DNA of 42,245 bases from an uncultured Akkermansia sp. Its GTDB lineage: Bacteria; Verrucomicrobiota; Verrucomicrobiia; Verrucomicrobiales; Akkermansiaceae. The stretch is taken from positions 1 to 42,245 of the forward strand of contig CAJGDB010000005.1 in NCBI GenBank assembly GCA_904502165.1. The letters run 5' to 3'. A program made the translations under genes and the position numbers. This document shows positions 16,762-24,217 of this stretch, in pieces. The notes beneath the pieces are model-generated. The model searched no databases. It was not told where the DNA came from and saw nothing but the letters and a program-made list of their open reading frames with translations. Position 1 is the first letter of the stretch, and each line of letters begins with the position of its first letter.

Positions 16762-18201
16762 ATGAGACTGCTTCCCTCAATAGTTTTTCTGTTGACTGCA
16801 CCGCTGCTGCATGCGGTGGAGTGGAGCATTGACCAGTGCTCTGCGCTTGACTTGCTGGCCGGGCGAACCGGTATTGCCGACGTGCGTCCCTCGAATGACC
16901 CGCATCATAATTCCGCGCAGATGATGGAGCAGAACTCCGGCATTTATCGTGGGCAATGGAGCTGGCAGAGCGAGATGCCTGAGCTTTTGTATGAAATCAT
17001 GAACACGGGCCAGGCCACCAAGGCATCCCCCAGCGGTTTTACGGCATTGCAGGCTGCCTGTGTGTATGCCGATGAGACGATGTTCCAGGCTCTGCTCGAT
17101 GCCGGGGCAGATATTAATGCCCGCCCTGCAGATTGGCAGCAGCTGGGTTATGTGGGTGATACCCCCCTCGGGCTGCTCGTGCGCTTCATGAACGCCCGTA
17201 CCGCTGCGGCCCGTGTCCGTATGGCTCGTGTGCTGCTGGAACGCGGAGCAGACCCCGATGCCCCTATGACCACCTGGAAGGGGAACCGCGTAGTGAGCAT
17301 AGTGCCGTTCTGCGAATTGGGTAACCAGGATTTCAACCACGAGATGCGTCTGCTTCTGTTGCAGTTTGGCAACAAGGAACTGCCCGGTCGCATGAGCAAA
17401 TGGTCGCTGCACTGGGAGTGGTATCGCGAAGACCTCCTCAATCACCTGCAGCAGAATGGTGTCGTTCGCCTTGCTGCACAACCTGCCACGGGGGCTGCCT
17501 CCCAGGGCAAGGTGGGCCATGTGCCGCTGCTGGACCTCATTCGCAAGGGTGAGGTAGAGGGTGTACGAAAGGCACTGGAGGCCGGTGTGAGCATCGAGGT
17601 CTCTTCCCGTGCCCGTCGGTATGGCCAGGAACCTCTCTTCAATCTCCCGGTTCGCCGTAGGTCAGACAGCCCGGAGGTCGCCATTGAAATTGCCGGCCTG
17701 CTCATTGATGCCGGGGCTGATATTCATGCGCTCAACCGGCGCGGCCGTTCCCTGCGTATTCACTACGACCGCTATCGTACCAAGGCTTCCAAGGCATTGT
17801 GTGCCTACCTGAAATCACGCGGTGCATTCATTCATCCGGATTCCCCGGAAAACCAGAAATTGATAGCAGCTCAGGAAGAAGCAAAGCGTGCTGCCGCTGC
17901 TGAACAGACCGCCGCGCAGCCTGCCGTGGTAGAAGAACCCACCCAGCCGGAACCTGCCGCGCAACCTGCCGTGGTAGAAGAACCCACCCAGCCGGAACCC
18001 GCCGCGCAACCTGCCGTGGTAGAAGAACCCACCCAGCCGGAACCCGGGGGGGAAGCGCAGAGGGAATATGAGCAACAGATTATGCAGGAAGTGCAGAAGC
18101 ACTTGCAGGAGTTGCACCGCAAACACGAAGCAGAACAACGCCTCCGTAATGAGGAGGAATCGCAGAAAAAACAGCAGGAATCGCTGAATCTGCAGGATTA
18201 A
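16762..18201 (+). CDS. secreted ankyrin-repeat protein with tandem linker repeats
   Basis: This 479-residue protein has a signal peptide (MRLLPSIVFLLTAPLLHA, cleavage near residue 18). Ankyrin-type helix pairs follow, with 'TALQAACVYADETMFQALLDAGADINARP', 'ARVLLERGADPDAP' and 'AGLLIDAGADIHALNRRGRS' easily seen; these are protein-binding scaffolds, here probably in the periplasm. After about residue 370 come an Ala/Glu region, three 15-residue linker repeats, and a charged coiled-coil tail ('IMQEVQKHLQELHRKHEAEQ'). The partner is unknown. The stop shares a TTAA with the stop of the convergent lipid-kinase gene. Confidence 0.8.
   Translation: MRLLPSIVFLLTAPLLHAVEWSIDQCSALDLLAGRTGIADVRPSNDPHHNSAQMMEQNSGIYRGQWSWQSEMPELLYEIMNTGQATKASPSGFTALQAACVYADETMFQALLDAGADINARPADWQQLGYVGDTPLGLLVRFMNARTAAARVRMARVLLERGADPDAPMTTWKGNRVVSIVPFCELGNQDFNHEMRLLLLQFGNKELPGRMSKWSLHWEWYREDLLNHLQQNGVVRLAAQPATGAASQGKVGHVPLLDLIRKGEVEGVRKALEAGVSIEVSSRARRYGQEPLFNLPVRRRSDSPEVAIEIAGLLIDAGADIHALNRRGRSLRIHYDRYRTKASKALCAYLKSRGAFIHPDSPENQKLIAAQEEAKRAAAAEQTAAQPAVVEEPTQPEPAAQPAVVEEPTQPEPAAQPAVVEEPTQPEPGGEAQREYEQQIMQEVQKHLQELHRKHEAEQRLRNEEESQKKQQESLNLQD
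17911..18045 (+). repeat. three tandem 45-bp repeats inside the ankyrin gene
   Basis: Units at 17911-17955, 17956-18000 and 18001-18045 are nearly identical and each encodes AAQPAVVEEPTQPEP. The in-frame 45-bp period allows copy number to change without breaking the protein. The Pro/Glu-rich product is probably an extended spacer before the coiled-coil tail. Confidence 0.92.
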
Positions 18202-19175
18202 GCTTCAAGGAAAGCCTGAAGCTTCTCCCGGAGCGTCTGGAACATCGGGAACGCCATGACGCAGTCCAGGGGGCTCAGCTCCTCTATACTGGCGGGAACA
18301 CACACCTTCAGTTTATGGGGCATGCGGTCAATAAGCAGTTTCTCTCCAGGTTGAAGAGTGCCGGCATAATCGCCATCCAGGTGGTAGGGCAGCTCCGCCT
18401 CTGCCGTGATTTCACACTTCCTGATACGGCGCAGCGAGGTAAACTCCGAAACATTGTGAGGTGTTGCACCTTTTGACACAATGAAGCCAAGCATTTCAAA
18501 AAGAACACCCAGATTCACCTGGTCAATGATGGCGGCATCCAGCCGCCCGTCATCATAAGCAGCATGGGCGAAGAGGTGCGCCTCGCCTCCGTAGCGTTTG
18601 CCGTTGCCCATGATAATCTGGGTTCCCTGAAGCGTCTCGCCATCCGGCAGGGTCATGGTAATGAGAGGCGGCCGTTCCATAGCCACCATTACGCCGGTCA
18701 CTACATGGGCCGCTGCCCCCATGTGGCGTTTGAGCCGGGGCGTAATCAGTTCTATGACACGGGCATCCGGGCCGAATCCTGCCACCTGCAGGAAGGGCCG
18801 CCCGTTCACCGAAAAAATATCAACCTCCTGCCTGCAATCCCCCTGAATAGCCGCGAGTGCCACATTGAAACGACGGGAACCGATGCCAAGCTCGCGGGCA
18901 AAGACATTCATTGTGCCGCAGGGCAGAATTCCCAGCGCGGTATCAGACCCCACCAAACCCTGAGCAGCGCACATCAGCGTGCCATCGCCCCCAGCGGCAG
19001 CCACTACAGGTTCCCCACTCTCTGCCAGCTCGCGGGCCTTGCGGGTCAGATCAGCAGCGCTATGTGTCGATACAAGGCGGAAATGCCGCTTGTTTTTAAG
19101 TAACCACGCTTTCAAACCCGTCCGGAACAAACTTCCGGCTCTGGGGTTGATGAGCAGCGGTACGGGATGGGGCAT
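18198..19175 (-). CDS. diacylglycerol kinase-family lipid kinase
   Basis: This 325-residue protein of the DAGK catalytic family (DgkB, YegS and sphingosine kinase relatives) phosphorylates a lipid hydroxyl with ATP at the inner membrane surface. Seen: 'LLINPRAGS' at the start, the nucleotide-binding 'VVAAAGGDGTLMCAAQGL', 'ALGILPCGTMNVFAREL', 'QVAGFGPDARVIE' and a C-terminal 'YHLDGDYAGTLQPGEKLLI', all in family order. The exact lipid is not predictable. It starts 27 bases after cdsA on the same strand and is probably co-transcribed, which links it to phosphatidic acid and phospholipid synthesis. Confidence 0.85.
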   Translation of the reverse strand: MPHPVPLLINPRAGSLFRTGLKAWLLKNKRHFRLVSTHSAADLTRKARELAESGEPVVAAAGGDGTLMCAAQGLVGSDTALGILPCGTMNVFARELGIGSRRFNVALAAIQGDCRQEVDIFSVNGRPFLQVAGFGPDARVIELITPRLKRHMGAAAHVVTGVMVAMERPPLITMTLPDGETLQGTQIIMGNGKRYGGEAHLFAHAAYDDGRLDAAIIDQVNLGVLFEMLGFIVSKGATPHNVSEFTSLRRIRKCEITAEAELPYHLDGDYAGTLQPGEKLLIDRMPHKLKVCVPASIEELSPLDCVMAFPMFQTLREKLQAFLEA

Positions 19176-19202
19176 AGGGGAGGTGCTTAATCAGATAACG
19201 CG

Positions 19203-20096
19203 TTAGAGCTGGAGAACGAGAGCTCCGGTGCAGATGACGAAGGAAACGGTGAAGGCCGGAGAATCAATCAGGTCGAAGATGCCGCCGATACCGGGCAGCA
19301 GGGAGCCACTGTCCTTCACTGCGATACCTCGCTTGATGAGGGAACCTGCCAGATCACCCCACACGGAAAGGAAGAACAGCAGCAGACCGGAGGGAATATA
19401 AATGGCATAGAAGGCAGGATCAGAAAAACTCTCTTTGCTAAAAGGCATGAGCACCGGCAGGAGAAGTGCACCCACGGTGAGGGTAATGATGATGGAGCCG
19501 ATGATACCTTCCCACGTCTTCTTGGGCGATACGCAGGGGCTGAATTTACGGGTGATGAACTTGCCGCCCAGCAGCACCCCGCTCATGTAGGCCCAGATGT
19601 CGCTCATCTTGGTGAAGAGCACCAGCCAGAGCATGGCCATGATGTTGACCTGGGAGCCTACCCAGGTGAGTGCGAAACAGAACATCCATACGGGGTAAAC
19701 GAAGGAGAGCAGGGTCATACCCATGCCGTCGAGCATTTCAGCGCCGGTCTTGCCGCGGTAGTCCATGCGGAAGAGCTGCCCGCAGAAGGCCATGATGGTG
19801 AACAGAACCAATGCTCCCAGGGCAATGGCAAGCTTTGCTTCGATACTTGTATTGTAGCTGATGCAGAACCAGGAGAAGAACCAGGGGTAGAGAAGCCCGC
19901 ACACCAGCGAAAGCCAGCGGTTAGCATTAGTGCCCTTGAGCATGTTGAACCACTCCCAGCTGGTCAGGTTACACAGCACACTGATAAGTACCGCGTAGCC
20001 GATAGGTTCGTTCCATGCTACAGTACCGCCAAGCAGACCGAGCAGGACGATGGTGCTGAATCCGCGTTCCAGAAATGTTTTAAGCTTGGGAGACAT
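19203..20096 (-). CDS. cdsA: phosphatidate cytidylyltransferase
   Basis: This roughly 297-residue integral membrane enzyme converts phosphatidic acid and CTP to CDP-diacylglycerol. Several hydrophobic spans surround the family core 'KMSDIWAYMSGVLLGG', 'SPCVSPKKTWEGIIGS' and the signature 'SLIKRGIAVKDSGSLLPGIGGIFDLIDS'. In that signature the usual His-Gly-Gly...Asp-Arg-x-Asp reads Ile-Gly-Gly...Asp-Leu-Ile-Asp, so the His and Arg are replaced; the acidic residues are kept. The start at 20096 (MSPKLKTFLERG) is chosen because the promoter at 20164-20192 lies inside the longer frame that would begin at 20210. Confidence 0.88.
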   Translation of the reverse strand: MSPKLKTFLERGFSTIVLLGLLGGTVAWNEPIGYAVLISVLCNLTSWEWFNMLKGTNANRWLSLVCGLLYPWFFSWFCISYNTSIEAKLAIALGALVLFTIMAFCGQLFRMDYRGKTGAEMLDGMGMTLLSFVYPVWMFCFALTWVGSQVNIMAMLWLVLFTKMSDIWAYMSGVLLGGKFITRKFSPCVSPKKTWEGIIGSIIITLTVGALLLPVLMPFSKESFSDPAFYAIYIPSGLLLFFLSVWGDLAGSLIKRGIAVKDSGSLLPGIGGIFDLIDSPAFTVSFVICTGALVLQL

Positions 20097-20163
20097 ATAC
20101 GATTGAAGAGATGAATCAGTAGATAGAAAACAGGCCCAGGATGCCTCTACACCCTGCGCCTTT

Positions 20164-20192
20164 ATTCTAATAAGCTCTGCTCCAAATGTCAA
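20164..20192 (-). promoter_or_regulatory. strong sigma70 promoter for cdsA and the lipid kinase gene
   Basis: On the minus strand, a consensus TTGACA (20192-20187), a 17-base spacer and TAGAAT (20169-20164). The predicted leader to the cdsA ATG is about 60 bases. This placement decides the cdsA start. Confidence 0.72.
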
Positions 20193-20304
20193 TTGTATAT
20201 TAAAACTCACGGGCAGATATCCCGGATTTCACATTCCCTTCCACACACCAGCCCCCAGTTCTGGGCTGACCGATAAAAAAATTACGGAAAAATAAAAATT
20301 TGAC

Positions 20305-20333
20305 TTGCAAACTGCACCCGGAGCGTGTATATT
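20305..20333 (+). promoter_or_regulatory. promoter of tRNA-His
   Basis: TTGCAA (20305-20310), a 17-base spacer and TATATT (20328-20333), about 28 bases before the mature tRNA. A neighbouring TTGACT at 20300 is too far from the -10 box (22 bases). Confidence 0.6.
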
Positions 20334-20360
20334 GCCTCCGCACTTCGGTGCAAGCTCGAT

Positions 20361-20433
20361 GGTGGACGTAGTTCAGCGGTAGAGCCCCGGATTGTGGTTC
20401 CGGTTGTCGTGGGTTCGAATCCCATCGTCCACC
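20361..20433 (+). tRNA. tRNA-His (anticodon GTG)
   Basis: A full cloverleaf is visible. The acceptor arm GTGGACG pairs with CGTCCAC, the D-arm lies in GTTCAGCGGTAGAGC, the anticodon stem CCGGA/TCCGG encloses TTGTGGT with anticodon GTG, and the T-arm holds GGTTCGAATCC. The extra 5' G (20361) faces C73 (20433), the G-1:C73 pair that identifies histidine tRNAs. The CCA end is not encoded. It has its own promoter and terminator. Confidence 0.97.
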
Positions 20434-20435
20434 CT

Positions 20436-20479
20436 GCGGGGGGATTACGAAAAAATCTCGTAATCCCCCCGCTTTTTTT
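20436..20479 (+). terminator. intrinsic terminator of tRNA-His
   Basis: There is a perfect 15-bp stem (20436-20450 with 20458-20472), a 7-base A-rich loop and a run of seven T. It begins two bases after the tRNA. Confidence 0.95.
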
Positions 20480-20793
20480 GTTTACCCCCTTAACCTGTTT
20501 GCGTTACGCTTGCCGACGACGTGTCCGGTTTCCGTTGCAGAGTGCCTTAAGGCCCCCGAATTGGGTTAAAACGACGCTATGCCGGCACTCCGTTGCACTC
20601 TGCACTTCCACAGTGACATTGAGACACCCTCAATGCCCTGAGACACCCATAACCTATTGACTGTGTGTGTTCGATATCCGGCTTTTCATAAAGCCAATGG
20701 GAATCGGCGGTGTTTGCCATCCAGACAAAAGTTCGAAAAAAAGTTGCTATTCGTTCTCTATGTGTGTAATGCAGTAAAAGGCATCCTTTAAGC
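20480..20793 (+). other. intergenic stretch with no convincing gene
   Basis: No convincing coding region is seen. The minus strand has an open frame from an ATG at 20720 down to 20577 (about 47 residues, opening MANTADSHWLYEKPDIEH) with three cysteines near its end; it lacks a ribosome binding site and may be chance or a remnant. Short inverted matches occur (GTTGCAGAGTGCC near 20535 and GGCACTCCGTTGCACTCTGC near 20583). The stretch could be the junction between the core chromosome and the mobile module. Confidence 0.3.
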
Positions 20794-20835
20794 TGGCTAA
20801 ACAAACACCGCTTAACCGACGCATCGGTTAAGCGG
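20794..20835 (-). terminator. intrinsic terminator of the 38-residue minus-strand gene
   Basis: A perfect 12-bp stem CCGCTTAACCGA / TCGGTTAAGCGG (20835-20824 with 20819-20808, 4-base loop) is followed on the minus strand by T-rich TGTTTGTTT. It starts 11 bases after the small gene's stop codon. Confidence 0.7.
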
Positions 20836-20846
20836 CGGAACCATCA

Positions 20847-20963
20847 TCAATCAGTGATGATGATGGTGTATCTCTCACTTAATTCCGCAATAGCCTCTGC
20901 TGACCAATAGTAGCAAAGGTCAGACCATGTAATTCGCTCTATTATTATTTTTTCTTTTTCCAC
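20847..20963 (-). CDS. 38-residue small protein
   Basis: A GTG start at 20963 is preceded, 6 bases away, by a near-perfect Shine-Dalgarno (AAAGGAGGTGA, 20980-20970), the strongest in the window. The peptide begins MEKEKIIIERITW, continues through 'CYYWSAEAIAELSERY' and ends 'TIIITD'. It is acidic and amphipathic, without a membrane span or Cys pair. An ATG in another frame two bases after the binding site gives only a 16-residue peptide that ends quickly. A consensus TATAAT lies about 50 bases upstream of the GTG, and a perfect hairpin terminator follows the stop, so this looks like a complete monocistronic unit. The function is unknown; it might be a regulator or leader peptide of the adjacent module. 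Confidence 0.6.
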   Translation of the reverse strand: MEKEKIIIERITWSDLCYYWSAEAIAELSERYTIIITD

Positions 20964-20969
20964 AAGGCA

Positions 20970-20980
20970 TCACCTCCTTT
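20970..20980 (-). promoter_or_regulatory. strong Shine-Dalgarno sequence of the 38-residue gene
   Basis: AAAGGAGGTGA on the minus strand, complementary to the 16S rRNA 3' end over its full core. It stands out because most genes here have weak or no such site. Confidence 0.75.
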
Positions 20981-21009
20981 CTATGTGTATTTAACACTTA
21001 CATACTACT

Positions 21010-21015
21010 ATTATA
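21010..21015 (-). promoter_or_regulatory. -10 box for the 38-residue gene
   Basis: A perfect TATAAT on the minus strand, about 30 bases before the Shine-Dalgarno. No good -35 box was found at 16-18 bases, so an activator may be needed or the match may be partial. Confidence 0.45.
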
Positions 21016-21046
21016 CACCAGTTCTCCAAAAACTTTTGAAAATCTT

Positions 21047-21089
21047 CCCGCTTAATTGAGCCCCGATTAAGCGGGACTTTTTTTATTTA
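21047..21089 (+). terminator. plus-strand intrinsic terminator with no assigned upstream gene
   Basis: A perfect 10-bp stem CCCGCTTAAT / ATTAAGCGGG (21047-21056 with 21066-21075) is followed by AC and a long T-rich tract. It points along the plus strand, but no plus-strand gene precedes it back to tRNA-His, which already has a terminator. It insulates the sigma-like gene or ends an unannotated short RNA. Confidence 0.8.
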
Positions 21090-21182
21090 TTTTTGCAGCG
21101 TAATATCAGCAGTTTACGTTCAATTGTCCCCGTTTTTCCCGGCAAAAACCACCTCCGCGCTTAATCGAGAGGTGCGATAGTG

Positions 21183-21758
21183 ATGAAAAACTCACTTTCT
21201 TACGCCGGAATCAACCCTATTATCGTCTCCGTTTCCAAGAATCTTTCACATGGCATCGTCATCAAGCTCCAGCTACCCAGGCACGAACAGGATGACATCC
21301 TCCAGACCATGCTGATAGCAGGAGTTCGCTGGGAGCAGGAATACCGTCCCGGACAGATAGCTCTCTCCACCTATTTAACCGAACGCCTGACGCATCTGCA
21401 GATAGACCTGCTGAGGGCATACCAGGCAGAAAAACGCCGGACTTATCTTCACCAGATATACGAATACGAGGAGATGGATGAGGACGGAGAGACAAGCACG
21501 CTTCTGGAACGCATGCCCTCCACCGATGCCTGTTCCGATGTTGTCGGAAGTGTGCAAGTGCGCGATGTCTTGAAATCCCTATCTGGAAAAGAATGCGAAT
21601 TGGCAGGCCTACTCATGCAGGGTTATACCACTCAGGAAGCTGCCGGGATTATGGGCGAGAAGCCGCGCAAAATTGAGCTCATGCGGGCAAAAATCCGGGA
21701 AAGTGCAAAAAAATTAAAAAAAGAACGCGGGGATTTTGGCGGCACTACGAGGAAATGA
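21183..21758 (+). CDS. sigma-70-like transcription factor of a mobile element
   Basis: This 191-residue protein resembles a small sigma factor. Residues ~30-90 carry a region-2-like stretch ('DDILQTMLIAGVRWEQEYR', 'STYLTERLTHLQIDLLRAYQ'). Residues ~125-185 resemble region 4, with a helix-turn-helix in 'LSGKECELAGLLMQGYTTQE' and the following 'AAGIMGEKPRKIELMRAKI', then a lysine-rich end. I infer that it directs or modulates transcription of element genes. The ATG at 21183 follows GAGAGGTG; a GTG three bases earlier is possible. It overlaps the helicase gene by 4 bases (ATGA), so the two are translationally coupled. Sequence divergence from house-keeping sigma factors makes the exact class uncertain. 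Confidence 0.6.
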   Translation: MKNSLSYAGINPIIVSVSKNLSHGIVIKLQLPRHEQDDILQTMLIAGVRWEQEYRPGQIALSTYLTERLTHLQIDLLRAYQAEKRRTYLHQIYEYEEMDEDGETSTLLERMPSTDACSDVVGSVQVRDVLKSLSGKECELAGLLMQGYTTQEAAGIMGEKPRKIELMRAKIRESAKKLKKERGDFGGTTRK

Positions 21759-23107
21759 GTAAGGACACATTTATTTCTGCACCCATGTTAACGCTTCATC
21801 ACTATCAGAAAGCCCACGCCAACCACCTTGCCGATTGCATCAGGCAGAGCCGTTCGGCCATAGATGCCAGCGACCCCGGCTCAGGCAAAACCTACGTGGC
21901 CAGCTCCATCGCAGCGGAGCTGCGGGTTCCGGTCGTTATCATCACCACGAAAGCTACGGTTCCGAATTGGAGCAGCGTAGCAGCCGGGTTCGGAGTCACG
22001 CCCATTCTTGTAACCAATTACGAGAAAATCCGTCTGGGCAAGCAGGCAATCTGCCGCCGTAGCGGAAACCGGTACATCTGGAACGTGCCGGAGAATACAC
22101 TTCTCATCTTTGACGAATGTCAGAAATGCAAAGGCCGGACCAGTCTCAATGGGAAACTCCTCATTGCCGCCCGCTCCCAGCATCTCCGCATTCTGCTCTG
22201 TTCCGCTACCGCTGCAAGCAACCCCTTGGAGATGCGGGCTATCGGATATGCGCTGGGATTGCACAATATCTCCGATTTCTGGTTATGGGCCATTCGTTAT
22301 GGAGTCCGGGAAACGACATTTGGAATGAAGTTCACCGGGGATGAAAGCTATCTGAAATCCTTGCATGAGCGAATCTTTCCCGCCAAAGGAAGTCGTTTAC
22401 GCATCGCCGACATCCCGGATTTTCCTGAAACCTCTATTGAATCTGTTGTCCTCGAAACAGGCAAAGCCAAAACCATACAGCGCATATACGATGGTATGCG
22501 CCGGGAATTGAAGCAGGCTACCAAAGCAGAAGATAAAGCAGCGCTTAAGAACCTGGCCGAACGAATGGATGCCAGAAAGGCCAGCGCCATGACGATTGTA
22601 CTTCGAGCCCGCCAGGCTATCGAGCTGCACAAAGTTCCGGCCATGGTCGAATTGGCCAAAGATGGTATCGAGGAAGGCATGGGGGTTGTCCTGCTTGTCA
22701 ACTTTACTGAAACCATCAAAGCACTTTCCGAGCAACTGGACTGCCCTCACATTATTCAAGGCAACCAGACGCCGGAAGAGCGGCAGCGAATCATCGAGCA
22801 GTTTCAACGGAACGAAATCCCTCTCGTCATTGCCAACATTCAGGCGGGTGGCGTGGGCGTAAGCCTCCATGACCCCAGCGGCAGGAAGACACGCCTGAGC
22901 ATCATCTCACCCACATTTTCTGCACAAGATCTGCGCCAGGCGCTCGGGCGCGTTCACCGTAGCGGTGGAGCTGCCAGCATTCAGAAGATTTGCTTTGCCG
23001 CAGGCACTTGCGAGGAGACCACCGCCAGGACATGCGCCACCAAACTGGCCAATATAGACCTCCTCAATGATGGCGACATGCAGCCATTCCCCATTTCCAG
23101 CCTTTAA
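21755..23107 (+). CDS. SF2 (SNF2/DEAD-like) helicase
   Basis: This 450-residue ATPase has motif I 'SDPGSGKTYVASSIAAEL', motif Ia 'VVIITTKATVPNW', motif II 'LLIFDECQKC' (DExQ type), motif III 'LLCSATAASNP', and a second RecA lobe with 'GVVLLVNFTETIKALSEQL', 'VIANIQAGGVGVSLHD' and motif VI 'QDLRQALGRVHRSGGA'. This is the compact SNF2-like helicase found in phage replication modules, usually beside a nuclease and a DNA-binding protein, as here. It probably remodels or unwinds replication intermediates. It is coupled to the sigma-like gene by an ATGA overlap and followed 14 bases later by the nuclease gene. Confidence 0.87.
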   Translation: MSKDTFISAPMLTLHHYQKAHANHLADCIRQSRSAIDASDPGSGKTYVASSIAAELRVPVVIITTKATVPNWSSVAAGFGVTPILVTNYEKIRLGKQAICRRSGNRYIWNVPENTLLIFDECQKCKGRTSLNGKLLIAARSQHLRILLCSATAASNPLEMRAIGYALGLHNISDFWLWAIRYGVRETTFGMKFTGDESYLKSLHERIFPAKGSRLRIADIPDFPETSIESVVLETGKAKTIQRIYDGMRRELKQATKAEDKAALKNLAERMDARKASAMTIVLRARQAIELHKVPAMVELAKDGIEEGMGVVLLVNFTETIKALSEQLDCPHIIQGNQTPEERQRIIEQFQRNEIPLVIANIQAGGVGVSLHDPSGRKTRLSIISPTFSAQDLRQALGRVHRSGGAASIQKICFAAGTCEETTARTCATKLANIDLLNDGDMQPFPISSL

Positions 23108-23121
23108 CCCCCAATTCACAC

Positions 23122-24186
23122 ATGAGTACTCCCCCCAAACACGCACGTCATTCGCCCTCCAGTCTGGGCTACAAAGAACTTTGCCCCTCGTTCCGTAACC
23201 GCTCTGGTTCCAATCCGGCAGCCGAAGAAGGAACACTTCTCCATGAAGCTCTGGAGAATGAAGATTTTTCCAAGCTTAACGAAGAGCAGGCATTTCTCTG
23301 CGGACTTTGCCGGGATTACCGTGATGGCGAGCTTGCCCGCTTCAAAGCTCCCACCATCTATCGGGAATTACGCCTTACCATAGCCGATGGCCTTACTTTT
23401 GGCACCGCAGATTTTGTGGCTGTTGCCGGAACCCGTGGCATGGTCATGGACTGGAAGTTCGGGCGTGGTGAAATAGACCCGGCCGATATCAACGCCCAGG
23501 GATGCGCCTATGCCCTGGGCGTGCTGGAACGCTTTGAGGAATTGCAGGAACTGGAAGTGCATTTTGTTCAGCCCCGCCGCCAGTTCATCAGCAAACACAC
23601 CTACACCCGGGCCGATATGGGCATGATGCGAGTCCGCATCGACACCATCATCCGCCGGGCAAATGCCCGCAACCGCGAAGAAGTACCGGGGTCACATTGC
23701 TGCTATTGCCGCAAACAGGCAACATGTGCCGCGCTGCGCCAAATTGCACTCCCCATCGCTTCCCGGTATTCCGGCCTGGTTATTCCGGAGGAGTTGCATC
23801 CCTCCCGCATTTCCGATCCTGCCATGATGGCCCATTGTCTGGATTGTGCCAAGATTCTGAAAGAATGGGTGGATTCGGTGAATTTCCATGCGGTGGATAT
23901 GGCCATCAACGGAACAGAAATCCCTGGCTATGTCCTGACTCGCCGAGCCGGACGCCGCAGTATCTCTGATGCCATGGCGGCCTATGGTGTTGTGCAGGAA
24001 AAGATGAGTCTGGAAGATTTCCTTTCCTGTTGCGGTAGCGTCAGCATCGATGACCTCTGCTCCAAATTTTCCGCATCTGCTCCGCGTGGGCAGAAGCAGA
24101 AGACCAAGGATGCCCTCGTTTCCCAGCTCACGGAAGATGGCATCATCACCACAGGTGCTCCCAGCCGTTCGCTTAAGCGCCTGTAA
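23122..24186 (+). CDS. DUF2800-type PD-(D/E)XK nuclease (Cas4/RecB-like)
   Basis: This 354-residue protein starts 'HSPSSLGYKELCPSFRNRSG', with 'EEGTLLHEALE' supplying the first helix. The nuclease core is 'GTADFVAVAGTRGMVMDWKFGRG', with Asp and Glu/Asp-x-Lys ligands (GTADF...DWKFG), then the RecB-type 'NAQGCAYALGVL'. A Cys-rich site 'SHCCYCRKQATCAAL' with an earlier Cys could hold an iron-sulfur cluster, as in Cas4 and AddB. Such proteins are 5'-3' exonucleases that create single-stranded tails for recombination and are common in phage and element modules. Neighbouring helicase and DNA-binding candidate fit that role. Direction and cofactor are inferred from the family. Confidence 0.83.
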   Translation: MSTPPKHARHSPSSLGYKELCPSFRNRSGSNPAAEEGTLLHEALENEDFSKLNEEQAFLCGLCRDYRDGELARFKAPTIYRELRLTIADGLTFGTADFVAVAGTRGMVMDWKFGRGEIDPADINAQGCAYALGVLERFEELQELEVHFVQPRRQFISKHTYTRADMGMMRVRIDTIIRRANARNREEVPGSHCCYCRKQATCAALRQIALPIASRYSGLVIPEELHPSRISDPAMMAHCLDCAKILKEWVDSVNFHAVDMAINGTEIPGYVLTRRAGRRSISDAMAAYGVVQEKMSLEDFLSCCGSVSIDDLCSKFSASAPRGQKQKTKDALVSQLTEDGIITTGAPSRSLKRL

Positions 24187-24217
24187 AAACTAACAAGATA
24201 AACGAAAAATCAAGATT

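Noticed and set aside
20097..20210. Upstream start giving a 335-residue CdsA
   Set aside because: The extra residues are not membrane-like and would span a consensus promoter at 20164-20192.
20361..20433. tRNA-His as the attachment site of the element
   Set aside because: No second copy of the tRNA 3' end was found in the window, the tRNA terminator is intact, and serine recombinases seldom target tRNA genes.
20577..20804. 75-residue minus-strand frame after tRNA-His
   Set aside because: It lacks a ribosome binding site and overlaps the terminator region of the small gene. The portion from 20720 looks somewhat protein-like but is not enough to call.
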